NCBI GenBank assembly: GCA_964036665.1
Contig: OZ038532.1
Span: forward strand, 22,161,037-22,225,036
Direction: 5' to 3'
DNA from: Gordius sp. MW1
Taxonomy: Eukaryota; Nematomorpha; Gordioida; Gordea; Gordiidae
Length of the DNA: 64,000 nt
Shown one piece after another: positions 44,151 through 56,100 of the stretch (position 1 is the stretch's first letter; each line of letters starts with the position of its first letter). The notes beneath the pieces are model-generated. The model saw only the letters and a list, made by a program, of their open reading frames with translations, did no database searches and was not told the origin of the DNA. A program made the position numbers and the translations under genes.

Positions 44151-47100
44151 ATGAGTAAAGAAAAAGCGTCTATGAAAACTTTGGTAATATATTTTTCGAT
44201 CGTTTTTGCACATTTATTATAAGAATATAATATTATGTTTTTTTAAGTTTGAACAAAAAAAAGTAATTTATTCATAAATTGGATGATGTAATCTAGCTCA
44301 GTGTCTCTCATACCTGTCGCTTTTATAATTATAGAGGTCGTAGTAACAAAAGTTTATAAAAAATTATTATAAACCTTATTTTAATATTATTTTTCATTTA
44401 AAATTTACAAAAAAATTATAATTTTTTTAGGAAATAGAAATTCCAAAAACGGCCGAAAAAATGGAAAAAAATGATAGAGGAGAATGGGGTAGTCATATGG
44501 AATTTATTCTTTCCATAATTGGTTATTCCATTGGTTTTGGTAATATATGGAGATTCCCTTATGTCTGTTTCGACAATGGTGGAGGTTAATATTTTAAATT
44601 TTCAAATATATAAATTTAAAAAATAAATTAAATTAATAAAATAATATAAAAAATTAATAAAATTAATATTTTTTATTAAATATAGGTGCTTTTTTGATTC
44701 CTTACGTAGTAATGTTATGTATGATTGGGAAACCTTTGTATTTTATGGAATTGGCTCTGGGACAATTCACTAGACAGGGACCCCCCGGGGCTTTTAGTAT
44801 AACTCCTATTGCCATGGGTAATTTATCCCATAATTTATTTTGATTTTAAATTTTTCATTTCATATTTAAGATTATTGATTAATATTTTGTGTTTTTTTTG
44901 CACTAAAAAAGGAATTGGTTATGCCATGTTATTTACCTGCCTGATCATATGCATTTATTACAATGTATTGATGGTGTACACGCTATTTTACACATTCGCC
45001 TCTTTCCAAAAAGTCCTACCATGGTCTCGTTGCGACAACGTAAACATTTTATAAATTATTTTTATTTAAAAATTATAAAAAATCAAAAAATTTAAAGTTT
45101 CGTATTAACCTCTTTATTTTAAAAATTATTCCAATTTTATTTTTATTTTAGTCCTTTAACACTAAATATTGCTATGACGTTTATACGGACTTCCAAGCCT
45201 TGAATAACCATTCTAATGTAAGTCTGGGAACAAATAATACATTTTCCAATGTAACAAATTCCATCATAAAACCCAATGTGTCTTCTATGGAAGAATTTTG
45301 GAAGTAATTATTTAGATTTTTTTACAAAATATATTCAATGTATATATTTTATATTTTTTTTAATTAATTAAATTTGTTTTTTAGTATCCGAGTTTTGGGG
45401 TTTGATAAATCCACTGGAATAGATAATCTTGTGGGAGTCAAATGGGACTTGGCTCTTTTGTTACTATTTTCGTGGGGTCTCGTGTTCGCTATGTTATACA
45501 AGGGCATTCAAACAGCTGGCAAAGTACGTAAATTCTCAAATTTAATATTAAAATTGAAATTTTTTCCAAAATTAATATGATGTTTTATCATTGACTTTTG
45601 CTATAAATAATTTTAAATGATTTTTTTAGTTAGCAAATTTGGCGTTTTTAAATAAGAATATAAATATTATACTAAATCGTAAACGTATAAAAAGCCTTTT
45701 TTTATGTCTATAAGCCGCCATCTATATTCAATTTAAAACTATAAATTATTTCATAAAGGTCAATTATTACTAATTTGTACAAGTAAAATTCTAGCATTTT
45801 TGTATATAGGCCATATACGTGACAGCAACTCTACCATACTTGTTATTGATTATATTGCTCATCCGGGGAGTTACACTAAATGGTGCTAAAGACGGTCTCA
45901 TCTATTTATTTACACCTCAATGGAGAAAATTGTTGGACATTAAAGTACATTCTTTATACAATTTAAAATAAAGCTAGCTTTTTACAATTTTAATTTATTT
46001 CTTATGTTCACTTCTTATAGCAAGGCTCATATTTGCTAACTAAGCTATCTTCTTCTCTATCAAGTATTTGGTCCCACAGTCGTTAGGTTTGTTTTGATGA
46101 GTTTCTTCTATTTTGACCGGGTGAGTGACATGTCTTGACTAATCTCTTTAGTTTTCATAACTTTGTCAACTGGCCTTTTCCACGTGACACGAGGTCGTCG
46201 TCTTCCTCCCTTTCTCGGTAACTCCATATCCAGCCCTTTTAGATATACTTCATTCGTGTCCCTTCTTAGTATATGCTCATACCACCTTAGCCGATTTTCG
46301 TTAATCATGTCCTTCATAGGTTGAATGCCCATTTTTGTCATGAGAAAGTCATTCGTCATGTGGTTGAGCTTAGTTAGTATACCCCAAGCTCCGCCGTATC
46401 ATTCTCATCTCTGTGGCTTTTAATAGCTTTTCTTCCGTGGTGTTTAATGCCCATGTTCACTTCCATAAAGTAACACCGATCTTACGATCGATTAATGTAA
46501 AAGATCAAATAAAATTTTTTTTAAAACAGTTTTAAAAAAAGTGTTAAAGTCTCTTCTCTTTAAAACTATTATCGTTCGCAGGTTTGGAGAGCAGCTTGCG
46601 CCCAAATGTTCTATTCCCTAAGTCTAGCATTGGGTGGAATCACAACTTTTTCCAGCTTTAATCCCTTCCGGAATAATTGTTATCAAGATGCAATGATTGT
46701 CAGTGTTATGGACACTGCAACTAGCCTTATAGCTAGCACAGTCATCTTTTCTTACATCGGTAATATGGCTAAAGATATGGGCCTAAGTCTTAATCAAGTT
46801 TCTGACAATTTATCCGGTAAATTACATGCAATGTATTTGTATATATCATAAAAAAATTAATGTTTTTTACACTAATAATGATGTTTTTTTTTAATTAAGC
46901 CAAAAAATAATTACTATATTTACTATATTCATGGGTGTAGTCACCTAGTGTTGTAAAAACGGCTGGGTTTTGTTTGGTCACCCTTTGGTTTTACTCGATT
47001 AAACGTATCTATTTTCCTTAGTCGACCTTCAAGGCTAAGTCGAAATTTGAAAAACAGCCCAGAGTTGACCGTTAGTCTGAGTTAAACGAAAGGTCGACCA

Positions 47101-50100
47101 AACAAAACCCAGCCGTTTTTACAACTCTAGTAACCAGGGGGAGGCAGGGAGGGGCAGCTACCCCCTCTAACCACAACTCTAGTAGCCAGGGGGAGGCAGG
47201 GAGGGGCAGCTACCCCCTCTAACCACAACTCTAGTAGCCAGGGGGAGGCAGGGAGGGGCAGCTACCCCCTCTAACCACAACTCTAGTAGCCAGGGGGAGG
47301 CAGGGAGGGGCAGCTACCCCCTCTAACCCCAGAAATTTTAAAAATTTACAATAAGTATAGCTTAAATTTGAAAAAACTTGATTTTGCCTCTCCCTAAATC
47401 ATTATTGCCCGCCACCTCTAATTTCAATCCTGGCTACGCCCATGACCAAACCTATAAAAGACTAGAGGATTCTGCGATTAAAATTATAAGGACTTGCTAT
47501 TTTTTTTAAATTTAATGAACAATTCTTAATGCGACAAAAAAAAATCGGCAAATAGATTCATAATTTGTCAATCATTATTTTCAAGAATTAACACTTATTT
47601 TTTGTTATAATAGAGGTTTATTTATCAATAATTGTGTATGATACATGCTAAAATATGTTTAATTAATAAGCTAGCATAAGTCATGGATCAAAATTGTATT
47701 GGGATTTAATAAATTTTTAACAAAGAACATTCATACTTATGAGTTACTACAACAATTAATGTATTTATAAAATGAAAAAACAAGGTCCTGGTCTGGTATT
47801 CATAGTATATCCCCGGGCTGTGGCCCGACTGCCAGTGCCCCAGTTGTGGTCAGTCCTCTTCTTTGTCATGCTTTATAGCCTGGGATTAGACAGTGAAATA
47901 GCATTGCTACAAACAGTCTCTAGTGCATTGCATGACCAACTACCTTCCATCTTCCCTTGGAGATATAAAACTTACATGAGTGCTACCTTATGTTTCGCTT
48001 GCTTTCTACTAGGACTCCCTTTCGTGACTTACGTAAATTTCTATTTTATTTATTTTATTTAAATTTATTTATTTAATTTATTTATTCAATTTATTTATTC
48101 CACTTTTTTGTAGGGAGGTTTTTACGTGTTTGATCTGATCAATTTTTACGTGGGTGATTTTTGTTTAATCATGATAGCTGCAGCCGAGCTTGTGGCCATT
48201 ATGTGGATTTACGGTAAATTCTTATCCTTTTCAAACTACCAACCTTTTTCTATTTATTTCATAAAAAAATATTAAAATTGTTTATTATTTTAAATATTCA
48301 AAATTTTTAGATTTTTTAAATTTTATTTGAAAAATTTGTTATTTTTGACTTTAGGAATTAAGAGATTCATCAAAGATATCGAAATGATGCTGGGCCGTAA
48401 ATTGCCACAACGTTGGTATTGGGTATCTAGTTGGGCATTTTTTGGACCCATTGTTTTACTAGTAATTTAAAATTTATTCAATTCTAATTATATTTTATTA
48501 ATAAAATGATAAAAAAAATCAATTTTTTACAATTAATCAATAAATATCATGAAAATATGAAGACTTTAGCTGCGGTATCGCTTTATGATCTGCTTACTGG
48601 AGAACAACATACTTTCGACAAATATGTTTTTCCAGCTTGGGCTCATGTTTTTGGTTGGACTCTAACTATGGTTATTATTGGTTCAATCGTTATTGTTGGC
48701 TTTATATACGTGGTGAAACAGAAGGGAAAACCAATACAAGTATATTATAACTTATAGTTTTTGTTTTTCAATACTATAATAAATTAATTTCTATGCTAAG
48801 CAACTCACATATGTTAACTTGCATGCTATAACAAATTAATTAGTTTTCTGTGAATAATGTTAAAGAACATCACCAAGCAAATGATATATTAAATGTTTTA
48901 GGATAATATAAATTATATCTATTTAATGAAAAATGGCGGTTAAATATATCTTCGAAAATTGCAATAAATCCATTTTATCATATATTATATATGGAATCTA
49001 TCCCTATTGATCCTGCATTCCAAATACGTATTTGTATATCCCTCAAATGATCTGCTATCATCATCACTACTAATCAAAGCAAACTGAATCCTCTACTAAT
49101 TTACCTGGAAACTCTTCAAAAACTCTTCACAAACACACAAATAATGAAAACAATCAACCCAATTAATTACATCACAACTTACTATTCAAAGCATACTGAA
49201 TCCTCCATTTAGTAACCTCAAAACCCTTCACTGTCAGTATTTCAATTATTTATACATTTCTTATCACTACTTTATTAACTTCCATATTTTTAAAATTTTT
49301 GTTTTGTTTAATCAACACATATTTAGACCTAAATTTAAATACCCAAACATTTAAATTATATAAATAGGAATCTTTTAACATAATTAGAACCAACCTTTAC
49401 AATATGCAATCTCATATCTTTTACAAAATAATTTATCTAAACAAGGTAACATAAAATTTCTTTTAACTTCCATATTTTTTTTTTTTTTTTTTTTTTAATC
49501 AACACATATTTAGACCTAAAGTTAAATACCCAAACATTCAAATTATATATATAGGAATCTTTTAACATCATTAGAACCAACCTTTTCAATATGCAATCTC
49601 ATAGCTTTCACAAAATAATTCATCCTAATCATGGTAACAAAAATTAGTAATTTTTTTTTTTCTATTAAACGACACCAATGTTCCTTATTAGGCAAGTAGT
49701 AACATAATTAGAACCAACCTTTACAATATGGAATCTCATCTCTTTTACAAAATAATTTACCTAATCAAGGTAACAAAATTTTTTTTTTTTTTTCTTTAAA
49801 ACAACATCAATGCTCCCCCACTATATCCTTAAGATTTTCCCGTATCCTTCCTCTATAATTAATATAACTATGTCTATTTCTTATATGTAAGCTGTTACAT
49901 TACTATTTCTCCATTTTGACATGCCTACCACAAATTGCCCATCTTGCAATAAGACTTTTACACTCACTAAAGCTGGCAAATTTATCATCCATGGTCCCCG
50001 TGATAACCGTTGCCCATTATCAAACTCATTTCCCTCAAGTACATCAACAATCTCCAGTAGCAGTTTCTTTAACAGCCACCACAACGCAACCCCTGAGCAC

Positions 50101-53100
50101 GTGCTTGCTCCTGATAAACCCCCGAAACAAAATGACTCTTCTTGGGCTAGCCAAATAATAAGCCTCCAAAAACCTAACACCATCTCTAGGATTCCCAGAG
50201 GTGCTCGTGAATGTTTTAGTACTCTCCTAAACCAAATTATTACCTCAATCATACACAACCCTGCTAATCATAAGAATTGGGAAAGCCTCTTTACCCTTAG
50301 TTTTCACACTCTAGCCATCCCCAACCCTGCTACAAAGCACCTCTCAAAAGACATTAAAGCATCAATCTTGGAATTTGATCTCCTTAATCCCTTAAAACCA
50401 CCCTTGAAGCACAACCATCACCCAGTTGACAACAAAGCTAAAAGGATAGCCAACAAAATCAACAACATGGAAATCCGCTCAGCGCTTAAAATCCTGGAAT
50501 CGGATGACTCAATAGCGCCAAATACCAATACCACCTTCGACCTCCTCCTGCAAAAACACCCCGAAGGTCATCCATTACCGCCTAACCTCCTAAACGTCTC
50601 AGATATTCCCCTCATGGACTTCACTCTCCAAGAAGTAGCCGAAGCTCTTATGTCTTTCAAAAAAGACTCAGCCGGGGGCCTCGATGGTATACGACCAATT
50701 TACCTTCAGGACCTCACCAAACCTCAACTTAGCGGTTCACATGCTCTTCTAGCCAACTTAACCAACCTTTGTAACATAATAAGGCGGGGACATTTTCCTT
50801 CTGAAATAGTTCCTCTCCTATTTGGTGGAAAACTGATTGCTTTTAAAAAACCAGATGGTTCGATCCGACCCATTGTTGTTGGATCAGTCCTCCGACGCAT
50901 GGTTTCCAAAATAATAACCTCTCGAATCCGTTCACCTTTAACGGCTTCTCTCCTCCCAGCTAAGCAACTCACATATGTTAACTTGCATGCTATAACAAAT
51001 TAATTAGTTTTCTGTGAATAATGTTAAAGAACATCACCAAGCAAATGATATATTAAATGTTTTAGGATAATATAAATTATATCTATTTAATGAAAAATGG
51101 CGGTTAAATATATCTTCGAAAATTGCAATAAATCCATTTTATCATATATTATATATGGAATCTATCCCTATTGATCCTGCATTCCAAATACGTATTTGTA
51201 TATCCCTCAAATGATCTGCTATCATCATCACTACTAATCAAAGCAAACTGAATCCTCTACTAATTTACCTGGAAACTCTTCAAAAACTCTTCACAAACAC
51301 ACAAATAATGAAAACAATCAACCCAATTAATTACATCACAACTTACTATTCAAAGCATACTGAATCCTCCATTTAGTAACCTCAAAACCCTTCACTGTCA
51401 GTATTTCAATTATTTATACATTTCTTATCACTACTTTATTAACTTCCATATTTTTAAAATTTTTGTTTTGTTTAATCAACACATATTTAGACCTAAATTT
51501 AAATACCCAAACATTTAAATTATATAAATAGGAATCTTTTAACATAATTAGAACCAACCTTTACAATATGCAATCTCATATCTTTTACAAAATAATTTAT
51601 CTAAACAAGGTAACATAAAATTTCTTTTAACTTCCATATTTTTTTTTTTTTTTTTTTTTTAATCAACACATATTTAGACCTAAAGTTAAATACCCAAACA
51701 TTCAAATTATATATATAGGAATCTTTTAACATCATTAGAACCAACCTTTTCAATATGCAATCTCATATCTTTCACAAAATAATTCATCCTAATCATGGTA
51801 ACAAAAATTAGTAATTTTTTTTTTTCTATTAAACGACACCAATGTTCCTTATTAGGCAAGTAGTAACATAATTAGAACCAACCTTTACAATATGGAATCT
51901 CATCTCTTTTACAAAATAATTTACCTAATCAAGGTAACAAAATTTTTTTTTTTTTTTCTTTAAAACAACATCAATGCTCCCCCACTATATCCTTAAGATT
52001 TTCCCGTATCCTTCCTCTATAATTAATATAACTATGTCTATTTCTTATATGTAAGCTGTTACATTACTATTTCTCCATTTTGACATGCCTACCACAAATT
52101 GCCCATCTTGCAATAAGACTTTTACACTCACTAAAGCTGGCAAATTTATCATCCATGGTCCCCGTGATAACCGTTGCCCATTATCAAACTCATTTCCCTC
52201 AAGTACATCAACAATCTCCAGTAGCAGTTTCTTTAACAGCCACCACAACGCAACCCCTGAGCACGTGCTTGCTCCTGATAAACCCCCGAAACAAAATGAC
52301 TCTTCTTGGGCTAGCCAAATAATAAGCCTCCAAAAACCTAACACCATCTCTAGGATTCCCAGAGGTGCTCGTGAATGTTTTAGTACTCTCCTAAACCAAA
52401 TTATTACCTCAATCATACACAACCCTGCTAATCATAAGAATTGGGAAAGCCTCTTTACCCTTAGTTTTCACACTCTAGCCATCCCCAACCCTGCTACAAA
52501 GCACCTCTCAAAAGACATTAAAGCATCAATCTTGGAATTTGATCTCCTTAATCCCTTAAAACCACCCTTGAAGCACAACCATCACCCAGTTGACAACAAA
52601 GCTAAAAGGATAGCCAACAAAATCAACAACATGGAAATCCGCTCAGCGCTTAAAATCCTGGAATCGGATGACTCAATAGCGCCAAATACCAATACCACCT
52701 TCGACCTCCTCCTGCAAAAACACCCCGAAGGTCATCCATTACCGCCTAACCTCCTAAACGTCTCAGATATTCCCCTCATGGACTTCACTCTCCAAGAAGT
52801 AGCCGAAGCTCTTATGTCTTTCAAAAAAGACTCAGCCGGGGGCCTCGATGGTATACGACCAATTTACCTTCAGGACCTCACCAAACCTCAACTTAGCGGT
52901 TCACATGCTCTTCTAGCCAACTTAACCAACCTTTGTAACATAATAAGGCGGGGACATTTTCCTTCTGAAATAGTTCCTCTCCTATTTGGTGGAAAACTGA
53001 TTGCTTTTAAAAAACCAGATGGTTCGATCCGACCCATTGTTGTTGGATCAGTCCTCCGACGCATGGTTTCCAAAATAATAACCTCTCGAATCCGTTCACC

Positions 53101-56100
53101 TTTAACGGCTTCTCTCCTCCCAGCTAAGCAACTCACATATGTTAACTTGCATGCTATAACAAATTAATTAGTTTTCTGTGAATAATGTTAAAGAACATCA
53201 CCAAGCAAATGATATATTAAATGTTTTAGGATAATATAAATTATATCTATTTAATGAAAAATGGCGGTTAAATATATCTTCGAAAATTGCAATAAATCCA
53301 TTTTATCATATATTATATATGGAATCTATCCCTATTGATCCTGCATTCCAAATACGTATTTGTATATCCCTCAAATGATCTGCTATCATCATCACTACTA
53401 ATCAAAGCAAACTGAATCCTCTACTAATTTACCTGGAAACTCTTCAAAAACTCTTCACAAACACACAAATAATGAAAACAATCAACCCAATTAATTACAT
53501 CACAACTTACTATTCAAAGCATACTGAATCCTCCATTTAGTAACCTCAAAACCCTTCACTGTCAGTATTTCAATTATTTATACATTTCTTATCACTACTT
53601 TATTAACTTCCATATTTTTAAAATTTTTGTTTTGTTTAATCAACACATATTTAGACCTAAATTTAAATACCCAAACATTTAAATTATATAAATAGGAATC
53701 TTTTAACATAATTAGAACCAACCTTTACAATATGCAATCTCATATCTTTTACAAAATAATTTATCTAAACAAGGTAACATAAAATTTCTTTTAACTTCCA
53801 TATTTTTTTTTTTTTTTTTTTTTTAATCAACACATATTTAGACCTAAAGTTAAATACCCAAACATTCAAATTATATATATAGGAATCTTTTAACATCATT
53901 AGAACCAACCTTTTCAATATGCAATCTCATATCTTTCACAAAATAATTCATCCTAATCATGGTAACAAAAATTAGTAATTTTTTTTTTTCTATTAAACGA
54001 CACCAATGTTCCTTATTAGGCAAGTAGTAACATAATTAGAACCAACCTTTACAATATGGAATCTCATCTCTTTTACAAAATAATTTACCTAATCAAGGTA
54101 ACAAAATTTTTTTTTTTTTTTCTTTAAAACAACATCAATGCTCCCCCACTATATCCTTAAGATTTTCCCGTATCCTTCCTCTATAATTAATATAACTATG
54201 TCTATTTCTTATATGTAAGCTGTTACATTACTATTTCTCCATTTTGACATGCCTACCACAAATTGCCCATCTTGCAATAAGACTTTTACACTCACTAAAG
54301 CTGGCAAATTTATCATCCATGGTCCCCGTGATAACCGTTGCCCATTATCAAACTCATTTCCCTCAAGTACATCAACAATCTCCAGTAGCAGTTTCTTTAA
54401 CAGCCACCACAACGCAACCCCTGAGCACGTGCTTGCTCCTGATAAACCCCCGAAACAAAATGACTCTTCTTGGGCTAGCCAAATAATAAGCCTCCAAAAA
54501 CCTAACACCATCTCTAGGATTCCCAGAGGTGCTCGTGAATGTTTTAGTACTCTCCTAAACCAAATTATTACCTCAATCATACACAACCCTGCTAATCATA
54601 AGAATTGGGAAAGCCTCTTTACCCTTAGTTTTCACACTCTAGCCATCCCCAACCCTGCTACAAAGCACCTCTCAAAAGACATTAAAGCATCAATCTTGGA
54701 ATTTGATCTCCTTAATCCCTTAAAACCACCCTTGAAGCACAACCATCACCCAGTTGACAACAAAGCTAAAAGGATAGCCAACAAAATCAACAACATGGAA
54801 ATCCGCTCAGCGCTTAAAATCCTGGAATCGGATGACTCAATAGCGCCAAATACCAATACCACCTTCGACCTCCTCCTGCAAAAACACCCCGAAGGTCATC
54901 CATTACCGCCTAACCTCCTAAACGTCTCAGATATTCCCCTCATGGACTTCACTCTCCAAGAAGTAGCCGAAGCTCTTATGTCTTTCAAAAAAGACTCAGC
55001 CGGGGGCCTCGATGGTATACGACCAATTTACCTTCAGGACCTCACCAAACCTCAACTTAGCGGTTCACATGCTCTTCTAGCCAACTTAACCAACCTTTGT
55101 AACATAATAAGGCGGGGACATTTTCCTTCTGAAATAGTTCCTCTCCTATTTGGTGGAAAACTGATTGCTTTTAAAAAACCAGATGGTTCGATCCGACCCA
55201 TTGTTGTTGGATCAGTCCTCCGACGCATGGTTTCCAAAATAATAACCTCTCGAATCCGTTCACCTTTAACGGCTTCTCTCCTCCCAAACCAACTTGGTTT
55301 TGGCGTGAAAGGAGGATGCGAGGCTGCTTCCCATGTAGCTCGAACATTTCTTGAGTCTTCTTCATCAAATGACCTCCTGGTGAAACTCGATTTTAAAAAC
55401 GCCTTTAACAGCGTAAACCGAGCAGCCTTTATTGAACCGTTCATACAACAATTTCCGGAATACCATCAGTTTCTGTTAAATAGCTATGGGAACCCAACGT
55501 ATCTACTCTTTGGGGACCAAATAATCAAATCATCCCAAGGGATCCAACAAGGAGATCCTTTGGGCCCGGCCCTTTTCTGTTTGGCCATTCAAACTATCAT
55601 CGATAAACTCTCCTCCCTAGGAGCCTTCTCATGCAATTTATGGTACCTTGATGACGGATTCCTGGTCGGCCCAGCCGAAGCAGTCCGGCAAATCCCACAG
55701 ATCATCAATGGCTTCGCAGACAATATATCACTCAGCCTAAACACATCGAAATGTGAGATCTTCACCAAAGATCTCACAATTGACAAACTCTCCCTCCCAT
55801 TCCCAGTCTTATCAAGAGATGACTTTCATTACTTAGGCGCTCCCATTGGAGGCGTTAAAACAACTGAAACATTCTTAGAGCATTTCTCCGGTTTCATCGA
55901 CTCCATATCCCACACCCTGGAGCGTCTAACTCCCCACCATGCCTTTTTCCTCTTAAAAAACTTCCTCCTAATACCCAAAATTAACTATGCATTACGCGCC
56001 TCGCCCGTCTTCCTAGCCGTTAACCTACTCCACGCGATGGAAAAAAAAATCCAATTGCTAGTCGAAAGGTGCCTAAACCTTAAATTTAGCCCTCTCCAAT

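Noticed and set aside
49881-50258. Minus-strand 125-codon frames repeated at 49881, 52045 and 54209
   Set aside because: They are antisense shadows of the retrotransposon ORF, repeated only because the 2,164-bp unit is triplicated.
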